NCBI RefSeq assembly: GCF_049847105.1
Contig: NZ_JBNCNS010000002.1
Span: forward strand, 682,001 to 746,000
Reading direction: 5' to 3'
Length of the DNA: 64,000 bases
Source: Gordonia sp049847105
GTDB lineage: Bacteria; Actinomycetota; Actinomycetes; Mycobacteriales; Mycobacteriaceae
The first letter of the stretch is position 1; each line of letters starts with the position of its first letter. Position numbers and translations under genes: made by a program. This document shows positions 36,451 to 45,604 of the stretch, one piece after another. The notes under the pieces are model-generated. The model saw only the letters and a program-made list of their open reading frames with translations, did no database searches and was not told where the DNA came from.

Positions 36451-37521
36451 ATGAGCACCTCTGCGCGACGACCCTCCTCCGGTGCGCCTGCGGTCGAGCA
36501 CCGGGGCGCTCGCCGCTCCCGCTCCGCGCTGGACCGGCTGTCGCCGCCTCCCGTTGAGCAGCTCGCGCCACCGCATGCTCCTGACGTCGACGTCTCAGCC
36601 GTCTGGGATTCCGCTCCCGACCCTGCGGCCGACGTCGGCCCGGGCGCCCCCGCTCCCATCGACCAGCCGGTCGACACCGGTGCGGTGGACAGCCCGTGGG
36701 GGGTCGCGGCGGTGCCCACCTGGCTGGATCCCGTTCCGCCGGAAGAGCGCCCGCGATCCCGGATGATCGTCGGGGACAGTTTCGGCGAACCCGATCCGGA
36801 CGAGCTGGACGAGGCGGGCCCGCGGCGGCGGTTTGCCGTCGCACCGCCCGCCGCGATCGCCCTGATCCTGGTCGGGATCGTCGCGTGTGCGGTGGCCGGG
36901 TTCACTTTGCTAGGGGGCGGGTCCGAGGACGCGACGACACCCGTTGCCTTTCCGACTGCGGCCGGGCCGACCGGTTCGGCGGCGGCGCCGGCCGCGTCGG
37001 TTGTGCCGCCGCCTGCCGCCGAGGACCTCGTGGTCAGCGTCGTCGGCCTCGTGCATCGTCCCGGCCTCGTCCGGCTGCGCGGGCAGGCGCGCGTCGCCGA
37101 TGCCATCGACCGGGCCGGCGGTGCCCGCCAGGGTGCAGATCTCTTGTCTCTCAACCTGGCTCAGCGGCTGAACGATGGTGACCAGATCCTGGTCGGCTAT
37201 GCCGGCAGCGGTGGACGGATGTCCATGCGCAGCGCCGTCGTCGGGCCGTCCGGTGCTGCCGGTGCAGCAGACCCGCCGTCCGCGGGGAGTGGCGGACCGG
37301 CAACCTCGGGCCCGACGGGCGGCACAACGGGCAAGGTGAATCTGAACACGGCGACGGAGGCACAGCTCGACGAGCTGCCCGGGGTGGGCCCGGTGACGGC
37401 CAAGGCCATCATCGGATGGCGTGACACCCACGGGCAGTTCGCCTCGGTCGAGCAACTCGGCGAGGTCGACGGCATCGGTCCGGCCCGTCTCGCGAAGCTG
37501 CGCGACCTGGTCACCGTGTGA
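36451..37521 (+). CDS. comEA: ComEA-type DNA-binding membrane protein
   Basis: 356 residues. A Pro/Ala-rich cytoplasmic region (1-125), one transmembrane helix (about 132-154), an SLBB-like domain (about 192-250, VVSVVGLVHRPGLVRL) and a C-terminal helix-hairpin-helix pair (about 294-356, KVNLNTATEAQLDELPGVG). This is the DNA receptor of natural transformation systems; the role in actinobacteria is unproved. TAGGCT 8 nt before the ATG may be a leaderless -10. comEC overlaps its stop (GTGA). Confidence 0.9.
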   Translation: MSTSARRPSSGAPAVEHRGARRSRSALDRLSPPPVEQLAPPHAPDVDVSAVWDSAPDPAADVGPGAPAPIDQPVDTGAVDSPWGVAAVPTWLDPVPPEERPRSRMIVGDSFGEPDPDELDEAGPRRRFAVAPPAAIALILVGIVACAVAGFTLLGGGSEDATTPVAFPTAAGPTGSAAAPAASVVPPPAAEDLVVSVVGLVHRPGLVRLRGQARVADAIDRAGGARQGADLLSLNLAQRLNDGDQILVGYAGSGGRMSMRSAVVGPSGAAGAADPPSAGSGGPATSGPTGGTTGKVNLNTATEAQLDELPGVGPVTAKAIIGWRDTHGQFASVEQLGEVDGIGPARLAKLRDLVTV

Positions 37522-39194
37522 CGCGCCGGTCGATGGCGGGCGGGCTCATTCCCGCCGGCGACTACCGGTTGGTCGTACCCGCAGTGGTCGTGTGGCTGGT
37601 CAGTTTGATCGGGCTGTTCGGCAGGTCGGATTCCCTGTGGATGATCGTGATGGCCGGAGGCGCCGGATGCGTGAGCGCGGCGGCGTCGGTCCGACTCGGG
37701 TGGGCGAGCTGGGCGGCGGTGTCATTCGCGGTGGTGATCTGCGGTCTGGCGGCGGTGACGGCAGGGGCCCTCGCGATTCGTCTCGATGCGCGTGCGGCGC
37801 ATCCGTTGTCGCACATCGACGGGAAGGCCCGGGTCACGGTCACGATCCGCGACGACCCGGTGACCCTCGATCCCGGAGCGCGGGTCCGGGTCCGCGTCGA
37901 CGTGCACGCGGTCGCCGGTCGCGACTGTCGCCGTATCGGCGCCGAGCTGACCGGTGCGGCCGATGACTGGGCGGAAGTCATTCCAGGACAGCATGTTTCG
38001 GCTTTGGTGCGCATCAGCCCGCCTCGAGGTCACGACCTGATGGCAGCACGGCTGTCAGCGGTGTCCGAGCCGCGACTGGTCGGTCGCCCGCCACCGCACC
38101 AGCGTATGGCGGGCGAGATCCGGCAACGGCTGAGGGTGCTGTCGGCGCGCGCACTCGGCCCGGATGCCTCGGGTCTGTTGCCGGGGCTGGTCCTCGGGGA
38201 CACGAGCATGCTCGGCGCGGAGGTGCGCGACGACTTTCGGGCGGCCGGATTGACCCACTTGCTTGCCGTGTCCGGCAGCAATTTCGCAATCGTCTGCGGG
38301 GCAGCCATAGTCGGAATCCGATCGCTGGGCGCGTCGCCGTGGGTCACGGCGGTGGTGGGGACGATCGTCCTGGTGGGTTTCGTGATCCTCGTCCGCCCGT
38401 CGCCGAGCGTGTTGCGGGCGGCGATGATGGGCATGGTCGGGCTGCTGGCACTGGTCGGGTCACGGCGGGCCCAGGCGATGCCTGCCCTCGGCGCGGCAAC
38501 CGTGGTCGGGCTGCTGTGGTGGCCGGAATTGGCCGTCGCGCCGGGGTTTGCGTTGTCGGTACTGGCCACCGCAGGGTTGGTGCTCTGGTCCGGTGGGTTG
38601 CGAGATTGGTTGCGAGATCGGCGTGTTCCGCCGATGCTGGCCGAACTCGTGGCGATGGCGGTGGCCGCCCAGCTGGCCACCGCGCCGGTCATCGCGGTGC
38701 TCAGCGGGCGATTCAGCATCGTCGGGCTACTGGCCAACATCCTGGTCGTCCCGGTGGTCGGCCTTGTCGGCGTAGTCGGAACGGCGGCCGCCGTGGTCGG
38801 TGCCATCGGCGGGCCGGACGGGTTCGGCGCGGGCTGTGCCGAGTTGGTCATCCGAGGTCTGGGACCGGAGTTGTGGTGGATGTTGATGTGTGCCCGGGTG
38901 CTCGGGAGGTGGTCCTGGGCTGCCGTCCCGGTGCCGTCGGGCCTCGTCGGCGCGATTGTCGTGGCGAGCGGCCTCGCCCTGGTCGTCTTCGTGCTGCACC
39001 ACCTGGCAAATCTGGCGACGCGTCGCCGTGAACTCGATGCGCGGGTGCCCGGTCGTGGCCGCGATGTCGGGCGGGTCTGGCACGATGGTCGCCGTGACGC
39101 AACGCCTGCACCTGCTGCTCGGGGACGACGACTTCTTGACGGGCCGGGTGATCACGGCGGTGGTCGCCGAACGGTCCGCGGCCACCGGTGGTGA
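37518..39194 (+). CDS. comEC: ComEC/Rec2-family competence channel, short form
   Basis: 558 residues. N-terminal OB-like soluble part (about 80-190) and the Competence domain with 8-10 helices (from GLLPGLVLGDTSMLGAEVRDDFRAAGLTHLLAVSG, seen in pieces, with LTHLLAVSGSN the signature). It lacks the C-terminal metallo-beta-lactamase nuclease domain of full-length ComEC, as do short mycobacterial forms. The final 37 residues are Arg/Gly-rich and lie inside holA (110-nt overlap), so the real end or the overlap deserves checking. Confidence 0.87.
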   Translation: MTRRSMAGGLIPAGDYRLVVPAVVVWLVSLIGLFGRSDSLWMIVMAGGAGCVSAAASVRLGWASWAAVSFAVVICGLAAVTAGALAIRLDARAAHPLSHIDGKARVTVTIRDDPVTLDPGARVRVRVDVHAVAGRDCRRIGAELTGAADDWAEVIPGQHVSALVRISPPRGHDLMAARLSAVSEPRLVGRPPPHQRMAGEIRQRLRVLSARALGPDASGLLPGLVLGDTSMLGAEVRDDFRAAGLTHLLAVSGSNFAIVCGAAIVGIRSLGASPWVTAVVGTIVLVGFVILVRPSPSVLRAAMMGMVGLLALVGSRRAQAMPALGAATVVGLLWWPELAVAPGFALSVLATAGLVLWSGGLRDWLRDRRVPPMLAELVAMAVAAQLATAPVIAVLSGRFSIVGLLANILVVPVVGLVGVVGTAAAVVGAIGGPDGFGAGCAELVIRGLGPELWWMLMCARVLGRWSWAAVPVPSGLVGAIVVASGLALVVFVLHHLANLATRRRELDARVPGRGRDVGRVWHDGRRDATPAPAARGRRLLDGPGDHGGGRRTVRGHRW

Positions 39195-40068
39195 CATCCC
39201 GGTCACGCGGGTCCGGGCGGGCGACGTGACCGAGCACGAGCTCGCCGAACTGCTCAGCCCATCGTTGTTCGCGGAGGATCGCATCGTGGTGGTCGAGTCG
39301 GCCGCCGAGGCCGGCAAGGAGCCCGCGGCGCTCATCAGCGAGGCGGCCAAGGAGCTCCCCGAGGGCATCACCTTGATGGTCGCCCACACCGGTGGTGGCC
39401 GTGCCAAGTCGATGGTGCCGGCACTGAAGAAGGCGGGTGCGGTCGAGCACGACTGCGCCGGTCCCAAATGGCCATCCGAGCGCATCGATTTCGTCCGTGA
39501 CGAGTTCCGGCGAGTCGGTGCGAAAGTCAGCAACGACGTCGTCGAGCAGGTCGTCGAGGGGGTCGGTTCCGAATTGCGGGAACTCGCGGCGGCCTGCAGC
39601 CAGCTGGTGGCCGACACCGGCGGCAAGGTCACCGTGGACGCGGTACGGCTCTACTACCAGGGCCGCCCGGAGATCACGGGTTTCGAGGTCGCCGACAAGG
39701 CGGTCACCGGCGATCGGGCGGGCGCACTGGAGTCGTTGGCGTGGGCCGAGCATCACGGGGTGCCTCGAGTGCTGCTGGCCGATGCCCTCGCGGAGGCGGT
39801 GCATGCGATCGCCCGCGTGCGGGCGATGGGGTCGATGGACCAGTACGCGGCCGCATCGGAATTGGGCATGCCGCCACGGCGGGTGAAGAAAGTGCAGGCG
39901 CAGGCCCGGGCCTGGGACTCCACCTCGATCGCGTCGGCGATCGTCGTGGTCGCCCAGCTCAACGGCGACGTCAAAGGACAGGCAGCGGACGCGGACTTCA
40001 GTCTCGAGCACGCGGTCGCGGCGGTCGCGGATCTACGTCCTGCTCGCGAACGCAGCCGACGGGACTGA
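39085..40068 (+). CDS. holA: DNA polymerase III delta subunit
   Basis: About 327 residues; clamp-loader subunit that opens the beta sliding clamp. AAA+-like fold without a Walker A: N-terminal RLHLLLGDDDFLTGR, LSPSLFAEDRIVVVESA, and the C-terminal collar region VLLADALAEAVHAIARV. ATG 39085 or GTG 39094. Ends 11 bp before a strong hairpin shared with rpsT. Confidence 0.92.
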   Translation: MVAVTQRLHLLLGDDDFLTGRVITAVVAERSAATGGDIPVTRVRAGDVTEHELAELLSPSLFAEDRIVVVESAAEAGKEPAALISEAAKELPEGITLMVAHTGGGRAKSMVPALKKAGAVEHDCAGPKWPSERIDFVRDEFRRVGAKVSNDVVEQVVEGVGSELRELAAACSQLVADTGGKVTVDAVRLYYQGRPEITGFEVADKAVTGDRAGALESLAWAEHHGVPRVLLADALAEAVHAIARVRAMGSMDQYAAASELGMPPRRVKKVQAQARAWDSTSIASAIVVVAQLNGDVKGQAADADFSLEHAVAAVADLRPARERSRRD

Positions 40069-40078
40069 CAGGACGCAA

Positions 40079-40115
40079 CTCACCCCGGTGACCGCGTGAA
40101 TGTCACCGGGGTGAG
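40079..40115. terminator. Bidirectional terminator between holA and rpsT
   Basis: Perfect 14-bp inverted repeat (40079-40092, CTCACCCCGGTGAC; 40102-40115) with a 9-nt loop between convergent genes. No long T-run on either side. Confidence 0.75.
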
Positions 40116-40149
40116 CCGTGAAGAATTGGCTACAGCTGTTGGGGGCAGG

Positions 40150-40410
40150 TCAGAGCTTGTTGACTGCCAGCGCCATCGCCGACTTCTTGTTGGCGGCCTG
40201 GTTGGCGTGGATGACGCCCTTCGAAGCGGCCTTGTCGAGCCTCTTGCCTGCATCGGCGGCGAGCTCGGCGGCCTTGTTCTTGTCGCCGGCGTCGGCAGCC
40301 GCACGGAACTGACGGATCGCGGTCCGCAGCGACGAGCGCACAGCCTGGTTGCGCTGACGGCTCGCCTCGTTGGTGCGGATGCGCTTGACCTGCGACTTGA
40401 TATTTGCCAC
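40150..40410 (-). CDS. rpsT: 30S ribosomal protein S20
   Basis: 86 residues, lysine/arginine-rich three-helix protein: ANIKSQVKRIRTNEASRQRN at the N-terminus and KGVIHANQAANKKSAMA at the C-terminus are diagnostic. GTG start at 40410; a longer frame to 40626 is not coding-like. The 230 bp up to the divergent sulfotransferase gene hold its promoter and nothing else I can identify. Confidence 0.95.
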   Translation of the reverse strand: MANIKSQVKRIRTNEASRQRNQAVRSSLRTAIRQFRAAADAGDKNKAAELAADAGKRLDKAASKGVIHANQAANKKSAMALAVNKL

Positions 40411-40643
40411 GCGTGTATACCTCTTTGGTTCGGGTTGGTACTCGTTGTTCTGTTTCGGCGGCGAGCGTGTCGCGCCTGAGCAGTTCGGACCGGTCCGGAT
40501 CGGGATGATCCTGCCGACACTGCGACAGCGGTCTACGTTACCAGTCGAGCTCCACAGCACCCAAATCGCGACTGCCGGCGCGGCCGGGCACCCCATCGCC
40601 AGACGATGCGCAAGGTTTTCCACCAACTAGGCTTCAACCCATC

Positions 40644-41783
40644 ATGTCTGTTGTCTACGTACACATCGGCCTGCCCAAGACGGGAACCACGCATCTTCAG
40701 GACCGGCTCTGGCGCAACCGTGACCTGGCCATGCGGTCGTCCGGCCTCCTGTATCCGGGTGACGTCATCTCCGATCACTTTCACGCCGCGGTTCATCTGC
40801 AGCCTGAGCGCTACCTCGACTGGGTGGATCCGGCCTTCGCGCGCAAGTGGCCGACGTTGCTCGCGCAGATCAAGGCGTGGCCGCAGACCTCGCTGCTGTC
40901 TCACGAGCTCTACGCGACGGCGACGCCGGAGCATATCGCGAGACTGATGGACGATCTTTCTTTCGCCGACGAGGTGCACGTGATCGCCACGGTGCGTGAC
41001 CTGGCGCGACAGCTGCCGTCAGTCTGGCAGGAGAATATCAAGAACCAGCGACAGGCGACCTTCGACGAGTTCCTGGCCTCGGTACACACCTCCGGTCCGG
41101 CCCTTCCAGGATTCGTCGCGCCGACCGACGGCGGCGTCGAGGAACCGTTCTGGGAGTTCCAGGACTACATCCGGATCCTCTCTGATTGGGCTCGCGCGGT
41201 CGGGCCGGAGCGGGTGCACGTGGTGACCGTGCCCGCGCAGCGCGACACGCCCGGCGACGGTCTGTGGGAACGATTTCTTCGGGTGCTCGAAGTGGACCCC
41301 GAAGCACTCACGATCCCGGTGCCGAGTCTCAACTCGTCGCTGTCGGCTGCCCAGGCCGACTTCCTGCGTCAGCTCAACCATCGCCTGCAGCCGTCTGAGG
41401 TGGCGTGGCAGCGATACGAGCGGGTCATCAAGGGGCAGGTGATCGGCGAGATCCTGTTTCGCGGTGCCCGGGGACTTCCGCGTGGTCTCACCGCTGATCA
41501 GCGGACCTGGGTTGCGCACACCGCCGACGAGATGATCGGCGAGGTGCGATCAGCCGGCTATCACGTCTCGGGTGAGCTCGGTGATCTGGCGGTGAGCTCA
41601 GAGGTTGCCGGCGACGAGCGGCCGCCGGCGGCCCAGGACGTCCTCGACGTCGCCCTCGACACGATGGCCGAGATGGTCAAGGTGGCGCCGCTGCCCGCGG
41701 TCGGCCCGAGATGGAAGACCCGCGCGATGAACATCGTGCGCCGGATTCGGCGGCGCGCACTGGGAGTTCGCCGCTCGCTGTGA
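40644..41783 (+). CDS. Sulfotransferase-like P-loop protein
   Basis: 379 residues. N-terminal VYVHIGLPKTGTTHLQ is the PAPS 5'-phosphosulfate loop of the sulfotransferase superfamily; the 3'-phosphate site is probably around IATVRDLARQLPSVWQ (R...S). The C-terminus is basic and helical. The acceptor is unknown; relatives in actinobacteria modify glycolipids or surface glycans. TAGGCT lies 10 nt before the ATG. It lies between rpsT and the ATP-grasp cassette, a position where I recall no such gene in M. tuberculosis, so it may be an accessory insertion. CysN here lacks an APS-kinase domain, so PAPS must come from elsewhere. Confidence 0.75.
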   Translation: MSVVYVHIGLPKTGTTHLQDRLWRNRDLAMRSSGLLYPGDVISDHFHAAVHLQPERYLDWVDPAFARKWPTLLAQIKAWPQTSLLSHELYATATPEHIARLMDDLSFADEVHVIATVRDLARQLPSVWQENIKNQRQATFDEFLASVHTSGPALPGFVAPTDGGVEEPFWEFQDYIRILSDWARAVGPERVHVVTVPAQRDTPGDGLWERFLRVLEVDPEALTIPVPSLNSSLSAAQADFLRQLNHRLQPSEVAWQRYERVIKGQVIGEILFRGARGLPRGLTADQRTWVAHTADEMIGEVRSAGYHVSGELGDLAVSSEVAGDERPPAAQDVLDVALDTMAEMVKVAPLPAVGPRWKTRAMNIVRRIRRRALGVRRSL

Positions 41784-41840
41784 GCCTGGCGTGTCGAACC
41801 GTCATGCCGAATCCGCGTTTTTGTAGCACCATGTCAAGTT

Positions 41841-43676
41841 ATGAGTCCCGCGTCGACGTCCTCAGCGTCCACCAAGCGAGCCGCCACCAAGGCCGCCTCC
41901 CGCAAGTCGAACGCAACCGGAACGACCAAGGGTGCCAAGTCCGGCGGTACCCGTGGCGACGGTAAGGCGGCGCCCGCCGCCAAGGGGCGGGCGCGCGAGT
42001 CGGGTGCCACCGCCAAGCGCGCGAAGACTGTTGTGCGGGAACCGAAGGCGATCGACGACACGATCTTCACCGGATACTCGAAAGGCCCGTACGGCAAGGC
42101 TTTCGACGAGATGTTCGACGCCGACGGTGAGGTTCGGGCGCCTTACCGTGGCATCTACAAGGCGATGGCCGAGTATGACCGCGCCGATCTCGACGTCCGC
42201 GTGGACGCGCTCGGTCGCGCCTTTATCGACCAGGGCGTCACGTTCTCGCTGTCCGGCAAAGAACGGCCTTTCCCGCTCGACGTTGTGCCACGGGTCATTT
42301 CGGCGACGGAATGGACAAAGTTGGAGGCCGGGATCACCCAGCGGGTGCAAGCGCTCGAACTCTTCCTCGACGACATCTACGGCGAGCAGGAGATCCTTCG
42401 GGACGGCGTCCTTCCCAAACGCCTTGTCCACTCGTGCGAGCACTTTCACCGGCAGGCCGCAAACATCCGGCCACCCAACGGAGTTCGTATCCACGTTGCG
42501 GGCATCGACCTGATCCGGGATGAGAACGGTGACTTCCGGGTCCTCGAGGACAATCTTCGTTCGCCGTCCGGCGTCTCCTATGTGATGGAGAACCGACGAA
42601 CCATGGCGCGCGTGTTCCCGGATCTGTTCTCGTCACATCGGGTCCGCGCGGTGGCCGACTACCCGAGTCACCTCCTGCGTGCGCTGCGTGCCTCGGCGGC
42701 CTTCAACGAGGCCGACCCCAACATCGTGGTGCTCACGCCGGGCGTCGCGAACTCTGCCTACTTCGAGCATTCGCTGTTGGCCCGCCTGATGGGTGTGGAA
42801 CTCGTCGAGGGACGAGATCTGTTCTGCCGCGACAACATCGTCTATATGCGGACCACCGAGGGAGAGCAGCGGGTCGATGTCATCTACCGCCGTATCGACG
42901 ACGACTTCCTCGATCCGATGCAGTTCCGGCCGGATTCGATGCTCGGGGTCGCCGGGCTGCTGAACGCCGCTCGGGCCGGCAACGTGGTGATCTCGAGCGC
43001 GGTCGGCAACGGCGTCGGCGACGACAAGCTCATCTACACCTACGTACCGGAGATCATCGAGTACTACCTCGGCGAGAAGCCGTCACTGATGAACGTCGAC
43101 ACGCTGCGGTGCTGGCTCGACGACGAACGCGAGGAAGTCCTCGACCGCATCGACGAACTGGTGATCAAGCCAGTCGAGGGCTCCGGCGGCTACGGCATCG
43201 TGTTCGGTCCGGACGCCACCAAGGCGGAACTCGACACCCTGGCGCGCAAGGTCCGCAACGATCCCCGCGGCTGGATCGCGCAGCCCGTGGTGCAGCTCTC
43301 GACCGTGCCCACCAAGATCGACGGTGACGTCCGGCCCCGCCATGTCGACCTGCGGCCGTTCGCGGTCAACGACGGTGAATCCGTCTGGGTGCTGCCGGGC
43401 GGGCTCACCCGCGTCGCCCTGCCGGAGGGCTCGCTGGTGGTCAACTCCAGCCAGGGTGGCGGCTCCAAGGACACCTGGGTGCTCGCGTCGTCCCGGTCGT
43501 CGGAGGAACGGGAACTCTCGGGGGCGAAGGTCGTCGACGCCAGCGGTGTGGCCGCCGCTCGGCCGGCCGAGAGTGCGCCGGACCCGCTGCACACCCAATC
43601 CCAGCAACAGCAGCAGGGACAAGAATCCGCGACGCGGCATCAGGGCATCGGCGCTACGCGGGGTGGGCTCGAATGA
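41841..43676 (+). CDS. Circularly permuted type-2 ATP-grasp protein
   Basis: 611 residues. A Lys/Ala-rich disordered N-terminus (1-70) precedes the DUF404/407 region: EMFDADGEVRAPYRGIY, then HVAGIDLIRDENGDFRVLEDNLRSPSG (in parts) and ELVIKPVEGSGGYGIVFGP, the ATP-grasp glycine-rich segment. It ends in a Gln-rich tail. Such proteins ligate an amine to a carboxylate; substrate unknown. First gene of a coupled trio with the alpha-E and transglutaminase genes (ATGA overlaps). Confidence 0.88.
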   Translation: MSPASTSSASTKRAATKAASRKSNATGTTKGAKSGGTRGDGKAAPAAKGRARESGATAKRAKTVVREPKAIDDTIFTGYSKGPYGKAFDEMFDADGEVRAPYRGIYKAMAEYDRADLDVRVDALGRAFIDQGVTFSLSGKERPFPLDVVPRVISATEWTKLEAGITQRVQALELFLDDIYGEQEILRDGVLPKRLVHSCEHFHRQAANIRPPNGVRIHVAGIDLIRDENGDFRVLEDNLRSPSGVSYVMENRRTMARVFPDLFSSHRVRAVADYPSHLLRALRASAAFNEADPNIVVLTPGVANSAYFEHSLLARLMGVELVEGRDLFCRDNIVYMRTTEGEQRVDVIYRRIDDDFLDPMQFRPDSMLGVAGLLNAARAGNVVISSAVGNGVGDDKLIYTYVPEIIEYYLGEKPSLMNVDTLRCWLDDEREEVLDRIDELVIKPVEGSGGYGIVFGPDATKAELDTLARKVRNDPRGWIAQPVVQLSTVPTKIDGDVRPRHVDLRPFAVNDGESVWVLPGGLTRVALPEGSLVVNSSQGGGSKDTWVLASSRSSEERELSGAKVVDASGVAAARPAESAPDPLHTQSQQQQQGQESATRHQGIGATRGGLE

Positions 43677-44656
43677 TGCTGGCCCGCAACGCCGAATCGT
43701 TGTATTGGATCGGCCGGTACGTCGAACGCGCCGACGACATGGCCCGGATCCTCGACGTCGCGATCCACCAACTCCTCGAGGACGCGACGGTGGACGTGGA
43801 CCGTCAGGCTCGCCTGGTCATCCAGGTGCTGGGTCTGGAAACACCCGACACCGACGACCCACTCGACGTGTGGACCCTCACCGAACGCGTCGCCTACGAC
43901 AAGGATTCGGTCGGGTCGATCATCGATCTGATCCGCTCGGCACGCGAGAACGCCCGCGGTGCACGAGAAGTGACGTCCAGCGAGATGTGGGAGTGTCTCA
44001 ACACCACCTACAACGGACTCGGGGATGCCGAACGACGTGCCCGGCGCCTCGGACCGCACGAGTTCCTGTCGTACGTGAAGAATCGGGCCGCGATGTTCGC
44101 GGGCCTCGCCGACGCGACCCTCAGTCACGACGACGGCTACCGCTACCTGCTCCTCGGGCGGTCGGTGGAACGGGTCGACATGACCATCCGAATGCTGCTG
44201 TCGCGTGCGGGGGACCGGGTCAGCTCGCCGGCGTGGGTGAGCGTCCTGGTGTCCGCGGGCGCCCACGACACGTTCCTGCGTACCTACCGTGGCGTCCTCA
44301 ACGCAGAGAACATCGTCGAGTTCATGCTGGTCGATCGGCTCTTCCCGCGGTCGGTGTTCCATGCTCTGCGCGTGGCGGAGAGCAATCTGGTCGAGCTGGA
44401 GAAACGTCCGAGCCGGGTGGGTGCCCAGGTGGAGGCCCTCCTGTTGCTCGGGCGGGCGCGTAGCTCCCTCGAGTTCCTCGAGCCGGGCAAGCTGCTCGAC
44501 GACCTGCAAGATCGTCTGATCGACCTCCAAGACACCTGTCGTGAGGTGAACGAGGCGGTCACCGCACAGTATTTCCACGTGTCGCCCTACGTGTCGTGGG
44601 CGGACGCCCGGGTCAGCGATGCCGAAGATCATGTCATCGAGGAGAGTGAGCTGTGA
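43673..44656 (+). CDS. Alpha-E domain protein
   Basis: 327 residues, almost all helical (DUF403/alpha-E): MLARNAESLYWIGRYVERADDMAR at the start is the family signature, repeated in weaker form at LLLGRSVERVDMTIRMLL. No catalytic motif is evident; probably a partner or scaffold of the ATP-grasp enzyme. Overlaps both neighbours by 4 nt. Confidence 0.9.
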   Translation: MMLARNAESLYWIGRYVERADDMARILDVAIHQLLEDATVDVDRQARLVIQVLGLETPDTDDPLDVWTLTERVAYDKDSVGSIIDLIRSARENARGAREVTSSEMWECLNTTYNGLGDAERRARRLGPHEFLSYVKNRAAMFAGLADATLSHDDGYRYLLLGRSVERVDMTIRMLLSRAGDRVSSPAWVSVLVSAGAHDTFLRTYRGVLNAENIVEFMLVDRLFPRSVFHALRVAESNLVELEKRPSRVGAQVEALLLLGRARSSLEFLEPGKLLDDLQDRLIDLQDTCREVNEAVTAQYFHVSPYVSWADARVSDAEDHVIEESEL

Positions 44657-45495
44657 GCTGGCGTCTGCGCGTCGTCCATTCCACCGGATTCGCCTACAAG
44701 AGCCCGGTCACGTCGTCCTACAACGAGGCGCGCCTCACCCCGCGCAGTGACAACCGGCAGAACGTCATCGTGAACCGGGTGGAGACGGTGCCCGCCACCC
44801 GGTCCTATCGGTACACCGATTACTGGGGTAGCGCGGTGACCGCCTTCGATCTGCACGCTCCGCACGAGGAGCTCGAGGTGTCGGGTATGTCGGTGGTGGA
44901 AACCGAAGCGGGAGAACGTCCCTCCGAGAAGGTCACCTGGGACGAGATACGCGGTGGTTACGTCGCGGATCGCTACGACGAGATGCTCTCGTACACCACA
45001 TACGTCTGCAAGAACCGTCAACTATATTCTGCGGCAAACCGATTGGCGAAGGGTCTCGATCCCGAAGACGCCGTAGAGGCGGTGTGTCGGTATGTGCACG
45101 AGGAGATGGAGTACGTCCCAGGTACCACCGGTGTGCACACCACTGCCGTCGATGCCTGGAACGAGCGTAAGGGCGTGTGTCAGGACTACGCGCACCTGAC
45201 CTTGTTGATGCTGCGCAGTCTGGGGATTCCAGCCCGCTACGTGTCGGGATATCTGCACCCGAAGCCGAACGCGACGATCGACACGACCGTCGAGGGACAG
45301 AGCCATGCGTGGATCGAGGCGTGGACCGGCGGCTGGTGGGGATACGACCCGACCAACAACACCGGTATCAGCGAACAACATGTCTCGGTCGGCGTCGGCC
45401 GTGACTACTCCGACGTGTCGCCGCTGAAAGGCATCTACACCGGCGGCGGGGCAACAGATCTCGACGTCGTCGTGGAGATCACGCGACTGGCGTGA
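44653..45495 (+). CDS. Transglutaminase-like cysteine protease/amidase family protein
   Basis: 280 residues. An N-terminal beta region (RVVHSTGFAYKSPVTSSYNEARL) is followed by the transglutaminase core with the catalytic triad in ERKGVCQDYAHL (Cys), EGQSHAWIEAW (His) and WGYDPTNN (Asp). No signal peptide, so cytosolic. It may cleave or transfer the product of the ATP-grasp ligase. GTG start coupled to the alpha-E gene. Confidence 0.9.
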   Translation: MSWRLRVVHSTGFAYKSPVTSSYNEARLTPRSDNRQNVIVNRVETVPATRSYRYTDYWGSAVTAFDLHAPHEELEVSGMSVVETEAGERPSEKVTWDEIRGGYVADRYDEMLSYTTYVCKNRQLYSAANRLAKGLDPEDAVEAVCRYVHEEMEYVPGTTGVHTTAVDAWNERKGVCQDYAHLTLLMLRSLGIPARYVSGYLHPKPNATIDTTVEGQSHAWIEAWTGGWWGYDPTNNTGISEQHVSVGVGRDYSDVSPLKGIYTGGGATDLDVVVEITRLA

Positions 45496-45604
45496 ACACC
45501 GGCGGTGACCGGAGGAGGGCGCCCTTAGTGACACCCCGCCGGCGCTGTTCCTCAGGGACCGCGATGGGCGGTGTGCTGTCTTGAGGAGCGAGCGACACGT
45601 GGTC

